Source: UMGS1649 sp045637095
GTDB taxonomy: Bacteria > Bacillota > Clostridia > TANB77 > CAG-465
Assembly (NCBI GenBank): GCA_045637095.1
Contig: JAZTYX010000068.1
Coordinates: 1-30,037, forward strand
DNA length: 30,037 nt
Direction of reading: 5' to 3'
Shown: positions 22,057 through 30,037 of the stretch, piece after piece
Numbering within the stretch: the stretch's first letter is position 1
How the letters are laid out: every line of letters begins with the position of its first letter
Program-made: the position numbers and the translations under genes
The notes under the pieces: generated by a model
The model's input: the letters and a program-made list of their open reading frames with translations, nothing else
What the model was told of the DNA's origin: nothing
Databases searched by the model: none

Positions 22057-25000
22057 ATGAAAAAACTAAGTGAATTGTTTGCTCCTGCTGTTATAGAGGG
22101 TAGCAGTATAAACGATTTGATGGTAGAAGAGGTAAAGTTTTCAAAAAAAGCTAACGCGGCTATTATAAGACTTGAAATAAAGGATGGAATAAATCCTAAG
22201 GATGTTGTTGCGTTTGAAACAAATGCTACTAAAGCTTTTTCACTAAAAAGTTTTAGGGTTATTCCACATTTAGAAGGAAAAAGAGAATTTAATGAGCAAG
22301 ATATAGATAAGGTTTTAGATTATTTGAAGCTAGCTAGACCTTATGTTATGAATGTGCTAGAAATATCTAAAAAAGAGTATATTAAAGAGGCTAATAAGGT
22401 AATAATTGAGCTTAAAGTACCTAATGCTAATTTTCTTAAATTGCAAAAAACAGAGGAGTTTTTAGCAGAAACTGTATCAGCATATTATGGTGTAAACATA
22501 GAATTTGAAATTTGTGATTCAAATACTGCCAAAGCAGATTTTGCAGCAAGTCACAAAGAAGAAAAGTATGTGGCAACGCCTGTGACAGAAAAGCCAAAAG
22601 AACAAAAAGCTCAAGTTGAGTATAAAGCACCTGCGCCACAACCACAAGCATCACAACCAACATATTTTAAACCTAAAGAAGAAAAACAAGAAGGGCCAAA
22701 AGCAGAAAATGTAATAATGGGTAAGGATATTACAAGTGCTAAAGTAGACAAGATAGAAGATATAAATCAAGATATGGAAAACGCTTGTATTGAAGGTAAA
22801 ATAGAAGCGTGTGAAGTAAAAACTACTAAAACTGGCAAAGAAATGTTTACTTTAGAAATTAGTGATGAAACAAGCACAATAGCTGTTAAGATATTTGCAG
22901 ATCCTAAACGTATAGATATTGGAGAACTTAGCGGAAGACTGAAGGTTGGTAAATACATAAAAGCTGATGGTAAGCCACAATATGACATGTTTGCCAAAGA
23001 TATATCAATGATTCTTAGAAATATAGTTGATGGTAAGAAACCGCCTGAAAGAAAAGATGAAGCTGAGGTTAAGAGAGTAGAACTACACTTGCATACGCAA
23101 ATGAGCTCTATGGATGGTGTAAGTTCAGCAACAGATTTAGTTAAGCAAGCAATAAAATGGGGACATAAAGCTATAGCGATAACGGATCATGGTGTTGCAC
23201 AAAGTTTCCCTGAAGCAAACCTTGCAGCGTTTAACTACGCTGAAAAGAAGTTTGATATAAAGGTACTATATGGTACAGAAGGATATTTGGTACCGGATGT
23301 TGCACCAGTATTTGAAGCGCCAACTACGTATACTGTTTTTGATATAGAAACAACAGGTTTTACACCTGGAAGTGATGCGATAACAGAAATAGCAGCAGTT
23401 AAAGTAAAAGATGGCCAAGCTATAGATGAGTTCTCTACATTTGTAAATCCAGAAAGAAGTATACCTAAAGAAGTACAAGAATTAACTCATATAACACCAG
23501 ATATGGTAAAAGATGCACCAAAGATAGAAGAAGCACTAAAAGGATTCTTAGATTTTGCGGAAGGTACAGTAATAGTAGCACATAACGCAAAATTTGACAC
23601 ATCGTTTATAAACTACTATGCAGATAAATGCGGATATAAAAAGCCGGAATTCGCAATAGATACTTTAGCAATAGCTAGAGAAATGTTTGAAGGATATGAA
23701 AACCATAAACTTGGAACAATAGCTGCTAATCTAAATATTGAATTAGAAAATGCGCATAGGGCAATAAATGATGCTAGAGCAACAGCAAAAGTATTTATAA
23801 AAATGTGTGAAGTTCTAGAAGAACGTGGTATGAAACTAAACGAATATGTTCAAACTGAATATATAGAAGACAAGAGAAACTTTACACCATATCATATAAT
23901 AATATTTGCTAAAAACTATGTGGGACTTAAGAATCTATACAAGCTAATTTCATTTGCACATATTAGATATTTCCACAAGAAACCAAGACTTTCTCGTTCT
24001 TTAATAAATAGATATAGAGAAGGATTAATAATCGGTTCTGCTTGCGAAAGAGGAGAGCTTTACCAAGCGGTTCTAGAAAATAGAATGGAAGAAGCACGTG
24101 AAATTGCTAAGTACTATGATTATCTAGAAGTACAACCGATAGGTAATAATGAATTCTATATCCGCAACGGTACAGTTAAAGATGAAAAAGAATTACAAGA
24201 AATAAATAAAAAGATAATAGACTTAGGCCATGAGTTAAACATACCTGTTGTTGCAACAGGAGATGTTCACTTTATGAATCAACAAGACGAGCTATATAGA
24301 AGAATAATAATGGCTGGCCAAGGCTATGATGATGCGGACGAACAAGCACCGCTATATCTTAGAACAACAAATGAAATGCTTAAAGAATTTGATTACCTTG
24401 ATGAAGCAACTGCAAGAGAAATTGTAATAGAAAATACTAATAAAATTGCAGACATGTTTGAAGAAATAAAGCCGGTTGTTGATGAAACATACAACCCTGT
24501 AATAGATCGTTCGAATGAAGAAATACAAAGACTTACTTATGAAAAAGCAAGGTCGATTTATGGTGATCCATTACCAGAAATAGTTGAAGCCAGAATTAAA
24601 AAAGAGCTTAACTCAATAATAACTAATGGATTCTCCGTAATGTATATAATTGCACAAAAGCTAGTTAAAAAATCCAATGATGATGGATATCTAGTTGGTT
24701 CCAGAGGTTCGGTTGGATCGTCTTTTGTAGCAACAATGTCTGGTATAACAGAGGTAAATCCGCTTCCACCACACTATGTGTGTCCACATTGTAAATATAG
24801 TGAATTCCCACCAGTTACAGTTACAACTGGAGTAGATATGGAGGATAAAGATTGCCCTAAATGTGGTAATAGAATGAAGAAAGATGGAATGGATATTCCG
24901 TTCGAAACCTTCCTTGGATTTAAAGGGGACAAGGTTCCGGATATTGACCTTAACTTCTCTGGAGATTACCAAGCTAAAGCACACGCGTATACTGAAGTGT

Positions 25001-26373
25001 TATTTGGTAAGTATAAAACATTTAGAGCAGGAACAATATCTACCCTTGCAGAAAAGACAGCATATGGATTTGTTAAGAAATATTATGAAGGTAAAAATCA
25101 ATATGTAAGAGTACCTGAAATAAACAGAGTATCTAGAATGTGTACTGGTATTAAGAGAACTACGGGACAGCACCCTGGTGGTATTATAGTTGTACCAAGA
25201 GATAAGGAAATTTATGATTTCTGCCCTGTACAAAGACCAGCAGATGATCCGACATCAAGTACAATAACAACACATTTCGACTTCCACTCAATCCATGATA
25301 ACCTTCTAAAACTAGATATACTAGGACACGATGATCCTACGGTTATTAGAATGTTAGAAGATTTAACAGGAATTGATGCAAAAACAATACCGCTAGATGA
25401 ACCAAAGGTAATGTCGTTATTTAGCTCAACTGAAGCACTTGGAATAACAGAGGAACAAGAACGCTCTAAAGTTGCAACTTATGCAATACCTGAGTTTGGT
25501 ACTAAGTTTGTTAGACAAATGCTACTGGATACAAAACCAACAACGTTTGGAGAACTAGTTAGAATTTCAGGACTTTCACACGGTACGGACGTTTGGTTGA
25601 ACAATGCACAAAGCTTGATTGAACAAGGAATAACGACACTTAAAGAGGCAATATGTACTCGTGATGACATTATGATTTATTTAATACAAAAAGGTCTTGA
25701 TCCGTCTCTTGCGTTTAAGATAATGGAGATAACAAGAAAAGGTAAAGCTAAAAAAGATCTTACAGAAGAAATGAAAGAGAAGATGAGGGAGTGCGATGTG
25801 CCAGAATGGTATATTGATTCGTGCTTAAAGATTAAGTACATGTTCCCTAAAGCTCATGCTTGTGCCTACGTTATGATGGCATATAGAATTGCATACTTTA
25901 AGGTGTATTATCCAAAAGCTTTCTATGCAACTTATTTAACAGTTAGAGCAGACGCATTTAATGCTGACGTAATGTGTACAAATAAGCAAAAGGTTAAAGA
26001 GGCGATGAAAACCATCGAGTCAAACCCTGAAGCAAGTAATGTTGAGAAGGATATGGTTACGGTTCTTGAAGTTGTAAATGAAATGATGGAAAGAGGAATA
26101 GACTTCTTACCAATAGATTTATATAAATCTGATGCAACTAAATTCTTAGTAGAAGAGGACGGTATAAGACCTCCACTTTCTGCAATACCTACATTTGGTA
26201 CAGTCAACGCTAAGAATATAGCTGAAGCTAGAAAAGAAGGCGAATTTTCTTCGAAAGAAAATTTAATGACACGTGCAAAATTAGGAAAATCTGCAATGGA
26301 ATTATTAGATAAATATGGTTGTACAAAAGGCATGCCAAATTCAGCACAAGTATCATTGTTCGATGAATTCTAA
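22057..26373 (+). CDS. polC: DNA polymerase III alpha subunit, PolC type
   Basis: PolC is the main replicative polymerase of low-GC Gram-positives and contains its own proofreading exonuclease. The 1438 residues match Bacillus PolC (1437). In order: N-terminal domain, OB fold (about 240-325), PHP domain starting HLHT (344-347), DnaQ-like exonuclease inserted in PHP with FDIETTGF (Asp429, Glu431), remaining PHP to about 800, zinc-binding CPHC (909) and CPKC (933), and the polymerase core with PDIDLNF (Asp962, Asp964). It ends with SAQVSLFDEF, a beta-clamp binding tail. GGGGG ends at 22050, six bases before ATG 22057; an earlier in-frame ATG at 22024 lies within the terminator stem and is rejected. 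The rseP-polC order is typical, though ispG and proS are absent. Confidence 0.97.
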   Translation: MKKLSELFAPAVIEGSSINDLMVEEVKFSKKANAAIIRLEIKDGINPKDVVAFETNATKAFSLKSFRVIPHLEGKREFNEQDIDKVLDYLKLARPYVMNVLEISKKEYIKEANKVIIELKVPNANFLKLQKTEEFLAETVSAYYGVNIEFEICDSNTAKADFAASHKEEKYVATPVTEKPKEQKAQVEYKAPAPQPQASQPTYFKPKEEKQEGPKAENVIMGKDITSAKVDKIEDINQDMENACIEGKIEACEVKTTKTGKEMFTLEISDETSTIAVKIFADPKRIDIGELSGRLKVGKYIKADGKPQYDMFAKDISMILRNIVDGKKPPERKDEAEVKRVELHLHTQMSSMDGVSSATDLVKQAIKWGHKAIAITDHGVAQSFPEANLAAFNYAEKKFDIKVLYGTEGYLVPDVAPVFEAPTTYTVFDIETTGFTPGSDAITEIAAVKVKDGQAIDEFSTFVNPERSIPKEVQELTHITPDMVKDAPKIEEALKGFLDFAEGTVIVAHNAKFDTSFINYYADKCGYKKPEFAIDTLAIAREMFEGYENHKLGTIAANLNIELENAHRAINDARATAKVFIKMCEVLEERGMKLNEYVQTEYIEDKRNFTPYHIIIFAKNYVGLKNLYKLISFAHIRYFHKKPRLSRSLINRYREGLIIGSACERGELYQAVLENRMEEAREIAKYYDYLEVQPIGNNEFYIRNGTVKDEKELQEINKKIIDLGHELNIPVVATGDVHFMNQQDELYRRIIMAGQGYDDADEQAPLYLRTTNEMLKEFDYLDEATAREIVIENTNKIADMFEEIKPVVDETYNPVIDRSNEEIQRLTYEKARSIYGDPLPEIVEARIKKELNSIITNGFSVMYIIAQKLVKKSNDDGYLVGSRGSVGSSFVATMSGITEVNPLPPHYVCPHCKYSEFPPVTVTTGVDMEDKDCPKCGNRMKKDGMDIPFETFLGFKGDKVPDIDLNFSGDYQAKAHAYTEVLFGKYKTFRAGTISTLAEKTAYGFVKKYYEGKNQYVRVPEINRVSRMCTGIKRTTGQHPGGIIVVPRDKEIYDFCPVQRPADDPTSSTITTHFDFHSIHDNLLKLDILGHDDPTVIRMLEDLTGIDAKTIPLDEPKVMSLFSSTEALGITEEQERSKVATYAIPEFGTKFVRQMLLDTKPTTFGELVRISGLSHGTDVWLNNAQSLIEQGITTLKEAICTRDDIMIYLIQKGLDPSLAFKIMEITRKGKAKKDLTEEMKEKMRECDVPEWYIDSCLKIKYMFPKAHACAYVMMAYRIAYFKVYYPKAFYATYLTVRADAFNADVMCTNKQKVKEAMKTIESNPEASNVEKDMVTVLEVVNEMMERGIDFLPIDLYKSDATKFLVEEDGIRPPLSAIPTFGTVNAKNIAEARKEGEFSSKENLMTRAKLGKSAMELLDKYGCTKGMPNSAQVSLFDEF

Positions 26374-26380
26374 AAAAATA

Positions 26381-26409
26381 TTGAAAAGTGTATATCGATA
26401 GTATATAAT
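26381..26409 (+). promoter_or_regulatory. Promoter of the hibernation factor gene
   Basis: TTGAAA (26381-26386) and a perfect TATAAT (26404-26409) are 17 bases apart, eight bases after the polC stop. Confidence 0.8.
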
Positions 26410-26431
26410 AATAACGAGGAGTTGATTATAT

Positions 26432-26773
26432 ATGAAATTAGATTTAAATGGAATGGGCATTGAAGTAACAGACGGTATCAGAGAATATGCTGAAAAAAGA
26501 GTAAGTAAATTAGACAAATTCTTTGATAATGACACAATTGCACACGTTACATTCGCAGCAAAAAAGGAGAAACAATACGTGAGTCTTCGTGTAGAAGCTA
26601 AAGGCAAAACATACATGGCAGAAGAACCAACTCATGACGTTTATGCTGGTATTGACCTTGTAATGGATAAAATTTTAGGTCAAATAAGAAAACAAAAAAC
26701 TAAAATATTAAATAAAAGAACTGAAAAGAATGTTAACATGGGTGTTACTGAAGAAGACCTAGATGTTGAATAG
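26432..26773 (+). CDS. Ribosome hibernation promoting factor, short form
   Basis: Proteins of this HPF/YfiA family bind the 30S decoding centre and silence ribosomes. The 113 residues contain the alpha/beta fold: LNGMGIEVTDGIREYAEKRVSKLDKFF (in parts GIEVTDGIREYAEKRV), YVSLRVEAKGKTYMAEE and DVYAGIDLVMDKILGQIRKQK. Firmicutes usually have the long form (about 180 residues) with a C-terminal dimerisation domain; here the protein ends soon after the first domain in an acidic tail. GAGGAG (26416-26421) is 10 bases before ATG 26432, rather far. An own promoter and terminator make it a single-gene unit. Confidence 0.9.
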   Translation: MKLDLNGMGIEVTDGIREYAEKRVSKLDKFFDNDTIAHVTFAAKKEKQYVSLRVEAKGKTYMAEEPTHDVYAGIDLVMDKILGQIRKQKTKILNKRTEKNVNMGVTEEDLDVE

Positions 26774-26786
26774 TAAATTTAATACA

Positions 26787-26813
26787 AAAAAGAGGCTTAA
26801 TGCCTCTTTTTGT
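26787..26813. terminator. Terminator after the hibernation factor gene
   Basis: AAAAAGAGGC (26787-26796) pairs with GCCTCTTTTT (26802-26811) around TTAAT. A-rich flanks make it usable from both sides, so it may also end the convergent exchanger gene. Confidence 0.85.
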
Positions 26814-26849
26814 TGTTTAAAATATTTTAGATTTATTTAATTATAAATA

Positions 26850-27911
26850 TTAACGTCTATACAATACATAAACTATATAACACGCATAAATAGAAAGTAG
26901 TGTAAAACCTTCCATAGCAGAAACCTCAGGTTTCTTTTTAGTGAATAATCTCATAACCAAACATACTAATACGAATACACCTGCGTCTATAACAAGAGAA
27001 GGTGTTGATACTCTTATTGGATTTATTAATGCAGAAGATCCTATTACGAATAATGTATTAAACATGTTGCTGCCTACCAAATTACCGATTGCTATATTTA
27101 ATCTGTTTTTCTTTATTGCTGCGAATGTTGTGCTTATTTCTGGTAAAGATGTACCTACAGCGATTATTGAAATTGAGATAAGAGTTTCACTTACATTAAA
27201 ATGTCTTGCTATAACAATTGCATTGTTTACTACAAGTTCTGCCCCTATATATATAACGACAATGCACGCTAATAACAAAAGAAATTCGATACCTAATTTT
27301 TTCATATCTTTCATAGAAAACATCTTATCGTTTTCGCTGTTATGATGATCGTGACTTGCGTATGCGGATTTTTGTAATATAACTTTTTTCGCTTTTGAAT
27401 CTTTATATTTCTTTTCTCTTTGATCTCTTAAATATTCACCAAATTCGTATAGTGTATAGTACATGAATATTGCAAAGAATAATAATAGAATAATACCGTC
27501 TGTTCTAGTAATTGCGTTGTGTGTCGCTTGTGGATCTACAATATCAATTAATAAAACAAAAAGCACAGTACTAGAAATTAAACTCATATTCATATCTTTT
27601 CTTATTGTTTGTCTTAAAAGTTTTAATGGGTTTGCTACAAAAATTAGTCCTAGAATGCAGCACATATTAAATAAGTTTGTGCCAATAATATTACCTAACA
27701 AGAAGTCAGAACTATTTTTTGCAGATGCTGTAATTGAAAGTAATAATTCGGGTAAACTTGTACCTATACAAACAATTGTAAGGCCAATTACTACTTCACT
27801 TAGCTTAAACAGCTTGCCTATTTTTGTTCCTATATCTACAAAGACATCTGAACCTTTTATCAATAAGAACAAACCGACAACCATTAAAATAATGGCTAAA
27901 AGTATATCCAT
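26850..27911 (-). CDS. Na+/Ca2+ exchanger family (CaCA) antiporter
   Basis: A 353-residue inner membrane antiporter with two inverted halves. The first alpha repeat has GTSLPEL (50-56) and GNIIGTNLFN (about 73-82); the second has GTSLPEI (253-259) and GNLVGSNMFNTL. These Glu and Asn residues bind the cations. About ten helices surround a central cytoplasmic loop (about 160-205) that is rich in Lys and His, including SHDHH. It resembles YrbG-type exchangers that expel calcium; the true ion is not certain. AAGGAGA precedes the ATG at 27911. Confidence 0.92.
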   Translation of the reverse strand: MDILLAIILMVVGLFLLIKGSDVFVDIGTKIGKLFKLSEVVIGLTIVCIGTSLPELLLSITASAKNSSDFLLGNIIGTNLFNMCCILGLIFVANPLKLLRQTIRKDMNMSLISSTVLFVLLIDIVDPQATHNAITRTDGIILLLFFAIFMYYTLYEFGEYLRDQREKKYKDSKAKKVILQKSAYASHDHHNSENDKMFSMKDMKKLGIEFLLLLACIVVIYIGAELVVNNAIVIARHFNVSETLISISIIAVGTSLPEISTTFAAIKKNRLNIAIGNLVGSNMFNTLFVIGSSALINPIRVSTPSLVIDAGVFVLVCLVMRLFTKKKPEVSAMEGFTLLSIYACYIVYVLYRR

Positions 27912-27935
27912 TTGTTTTCTCCTTTGTATAATACA

Positions 27936-27967
27936 ATGAGTATATCATATATGTTAACAAAACAACA
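27936..27967 (-). promoter_or_regulatory. Possible promoter of the exchanger gene
   Basis: On the minus strand TATACT (27944-27939) has a TGA extension upstream, and a weak TGTTGT (27967-27962) lies 17 bases before it. A TATTAT nearer the gene (27933-27928) is an alternative -10. Confidence 0.4.
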
Positions 27968-28018
27968 ATAGACATGTAAGTTTCTTTTATAATTAAAATT
28001 CCAGAATTAAATGGAAAG

Positions 28019-28048
28019 TTGAATTTAAATATATAATTGATATATAAT
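28019..28048 (+). promoter_or_regulatory. Promoter of the DUF2207-like gene
   Basis: TTGAAT (28019-28024) and TATAAT (28043-28048) are 18 bases apart. Confidence 0.6.
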
Positions 28049-28081
28049 TTAGCTAATATGATTTATTAAATGGGGGGAATA

Positions 28082-29740
28082 ATGAATTATAATGCTATAA
28101 AATTGGTTAAATGGTGCGTTATAGGAGTGATTATAATTTATGTAGCTGGTAATCTTATTGGAAATAAACCGAATAAGGATGCATGGCTAATAGAGTGTTT
28201 AGAAATGACGTTGTCATTTACAAAAAATACTTTAACTATAGAAGAAAAAATAGATGTTAAGGTGGGAAACGAAATATATTTTTCGCATAGCTTACAAGGA
28301 GAAGCTGGGAATTTTATTACTGGTATAGTGGAATATACTTATAAAGACAAAAAAATAAATGATAGATTGACCAGTGGTTGGTTTGTTACGCCGCCAAGCA
28401 TTGCAAACGATTTGGGAGCAAGCGTGGGAGATACTATAGGCATAAAACTTTTATATAAGGTAAATGTAGATATGTTATATAGAACTGTTGATACAGATAT
28501 TTTAACGTTAAAATTTATAGAGACAGAAAAATTAAAACTTAATTTAATACCTTATACAACTATAACAGATGTTAATGTTGAGGATGCGCAAGTTACAGAA
28601 AATAATGGAACTTATACTATTGAATTTGGAAAAATAAAAACATCGTATTTAGATATACAAGCTAGATTTTATGATGTTGATGCTGAGGAAGGCGAGTTGG
28701 TGACAGTCTTATCTCCAAGTGGTTATATAGTATGCTTTACTGGAACTACTCTCATAGGGTTGATAGCGGTGCTCATAAATAACAGAAAAAAGAAAAAGGT
28801 TAGCGAATATAGAAGAGAGACAGATAATTTAGTTTCGCCATATTTAGCAGAATTGATTGTCGATGGAAAAATAGATATGAAAAATCTAATAATGACAACG
28901 ATAATTGATTTAGAACTAAAAGGGAAAATAAAAATAAAAAATAATGATGAAATAGAACTTATATCAACTGAAGATTTAGATAGCGTACAAAAATATATGA
29001 TTGAATTATTATTTATTGGCACGGGTGGAGAAAAGACAATAAAATTAAGTGATATAAACAATGCGTTCCGCAAATCTAAATTGATAACGAAAATATTTTC
29101 AGAAAAATTGAACAAAGTGAAAAAAGCATTAATAAACATATTAACTGCAACAAATATTATTTCTAAGAAGAAAATGAAAGTGGGCACAATTATAAAAACA
29201 CTAGCGGCTATAAATTGCATATTGATATGTTGCGTATTTTCTGGCCTAGCAATTACTATTGATGCGTTGCCTATAATGTTTGCTATTGCGTTAATATTTA
29301 TATTTATAGATAGCATTAATCATTTTGAAGGCAATTTTTCGAGTGCAAGAGATGCTACTGGCTGCTTAATAGTAATAGCAGTTATAGTTGCAATTTTTCA
29401 AGCAATAGGAATGATCGAATTAGATTTTATGATATATGGACTTGAGTTTTTATTAATAATGACAGTCTTGTTTATAATCAATATTATGGTTATAAGAGAG
29501 TCTAAACGTATATTATTAACATCTGTTGGTGAAGCTGAAAGAATAGAACTATTAAAATTAAAGAAATATTTAATGGAGCATAGTGTAATTAAAGAAAGAG
29601 ATTTAAAATCTGTTGTAATATGGGATAAGTATTTAGCATATGCGACAGCTTTTGGAATACCAAGCAATATAATAAAACAAATTTACGAAGACTGGTATAA
29701 TATCAACATGACACTACAATTTGTATCACAAATATTATAG
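28082..29740 (+). CDS. DUF2207-like membrane protein
   Basis: A 552-residue protein. The start at ATG 28082 (MNYNAIKL) follows GGGGGG; an ATG at 28070 lies before that site and is rejected. One helix near residues 10-27 is followed by an extracytoplasmic beta-rich domain (about 35-215), a second helix (about 220-235), a cytoplasmic region (about 240-370) with LSPYLAEL-like VSPYLAELIVDGKID, and three or four helices (about 370-470). The C-terminal segment KLKKYLMEHSVI...VVIWDKYLAYATAFGIP is the hallmark of DUF2207-type proteins. The role is unknown. It has its own promoter and terminator. Confidence 0.8.
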   Translation: MNYNAIKLVKWCVIGVIIIYVAGNLIGNKPNKDAWLIECLEMTLSFTKNTLTIEEKIDVKVGNEIYFSHSLQGEAGNFITGIVEYTYKDKKINDRLTSGWFVTPPSIANDLGASVGDTIGIKLLYKVNVDMLYRTVDTDILTLKFIETEKLKLNLIPYTTITDVNVEDAQVTENNGTYTIEFGKIKTSYLDIQARFYDVDAEEGELVTVLSPSGYIVCFTGTTLIGLIAVLINNRKKKKVSEYRRETDNLVSPYLAELIVDGKIDMKNLIMTTIIDLELKGKIKIKNNDEIELISTEDLDSVQKYMIELLFIGTGGEKTIKLSDINNAFRKSKLITKIFSEKLNKVKKALINILTATNIISKKKMKVGTIIKTLAAINCILICCVFSGLAITIDALPIMFAIALIFIFIDSINHFEGNFSSARDATGCLIVIAVIVAIFQAIGMIELDFMIYGLEFLLIMTVLFIINIMVIRESKRILLTSVGEAERIELLKLKKYLMEHSVIKERDLKSVVIWDKYLAYATAFGIPSNIIKQIYEDWYNINMTLQFVSQIL

Positions 29741-29767
29741 TCTAAAAGATTAAGTGATTGAATAATT

Positions 29768-29800
29768 AAATAAAAGAGGCGATTACGCCTCTTTTATTTG
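29768..29800. terminator. Bidirectional terminator
   Basis: A perfect 14-bp stem (29768-29781 with 29786-29799, AGAGGCG core) around ATTA lies between two convergent genes, with A/T runs on each side. Confidence 0.9.
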
Positions 29801-29806
29801 CATGAA

Positions 29807-29998
29807 TTACATATTTGATTCAGCCTTTTCTATAAGTTTCTTAACCATTCTTCCACCTATAGAACCAGCTTGTTTAGAAGTTAAATCACCGTTATAACCC
29901 TGTTTAAGGTTAACGCCTACTTCATTAGCAGCTTCCATTTTGAACTGGTCTAAAGCAGCTCTTGCTTCAGGAACTACAACTTTACTTCTTCTTGACAT
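29807..29998 (-). CDS. Small acid-soluble spore protein, alpha/beta type
   Basis: These proteins coat and protect DNA in dormant spores and are degraded at germination by the GPR protease. The 63 residues include LDQFKMEAANEVGV, holding the protease site region, and the DNA-binding SKQAGSIGGRMVKKLIEKAE. The ATG at 29998 is chosen because AAGGAG (30017-30012) lies 13 bases upstream; a GTG at 30010 abuts that site. The gene shows that the lineage makes, or recently made, endospores. Its promoter lies at or beyond the window edge; a sigma G type is expected but cannot be seen. Confidence 0.95.
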   Translation of the reverse strand: MSRRSKVVVPEARAALDQFKMEAANEVGVNLKQGYNGDLTSKQAGSIGGRMVKKLIEKAESNM

Positions 29999-30037
29999 AA
30001 TCAATGACACTCCTTAAATATTTTTGTGATTTTCATC

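Noticed and set aside
23266..23478. Small minus-strand frame inside polC
   Set aside because: Antisense to conserved exonuclease codons without promoter or ribosome binding site.
1..30037. Template repeat or reverse transcriptase for the candidate variable region inside this window
   Set aside because: No gene here encodes a YxDD-type reverse transcriptase and no second WLASP-coding GC-rich segment was seen; the partner, if real, is elsewhere.

Overview
This window is AT-rich DNA in which genes lean on ATA, AGA and A-ending codons, with AGGAGG-type ribosome binding sites. It carries Gram-positive markers: a full-length PolC-type polymerase, FapR, a LytR-CpsA-Psr protein, a DacF-like carboxypeptidase and an alpha/beta-type small acid-soluble spore protein. 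This points to a low-GC, spore-forming Clostridia-like Firmicute, perhaps one of the uncultured gut lineages; the exact taxon is a guess. TGA acts as a stop and nothing suggests recoding.

Layout. (1) 1-3648: end of rpsG, fusA and tuf, the str region; tuf has its own promoter inside an inverted repeat. (2) 3769-6632: an accessory island with locally higher GC. It holds two tandem paralogous small proteins of unknown function, a four-helix membrane protein, a pilin-like surface protein with an abrupt adenine-poor, GC-rich C-terminal segment that looks like the variable region of a diversity-generating retroelement target, and a 121-residue orphan. (3) 6777-9429: fapR-plsX-acpP-rnc, phospholipid and fatty acid synthesis plus RNase III. 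(4) 9476-14670: an Elp3-like radical SAM protein, rarA, a DUF5711-like membrane-anchored protein, a CvpA-like protein and an LCP protein. (5) 14864-16361: rpsB (with a structured leader) and tsf. (6) 16459-19213: inserted where pyrH usually lies, an exported protein made of nine 8-residue and nine 14-residue Cys/His repeats, a dacF-like gene on the minus strand and a second pilin-like protein. (7) 19318-26373: frr-cdsA-rseP-polC, the usual conserved cluster but without uppS, dxr or ispG. (8) 26432-30037: a short hibernation factor, a Na+/Ca2+ exchanger (minus strand), a DUF2207-like membrane protein and a spore protein gene (minus strand).

The housekeeping blocks are ordinary. The two most interesting objects are the candidate hypermutable pilin-like protein (5071-6126, variable segment about 5941-6078) and the exactly periodic Cys/His protein (16459-17163). 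The latter is followed by a perfect 53-bp copy of the stop codon, 3' UTR and terminator of the upstream tsf gene. No reverse transcriptase or template repeat was found here, so a retroelement acting on the pilin-like gene would have to lie elsewhere in the genome. All composition counts were made by hand; no database search was possible.
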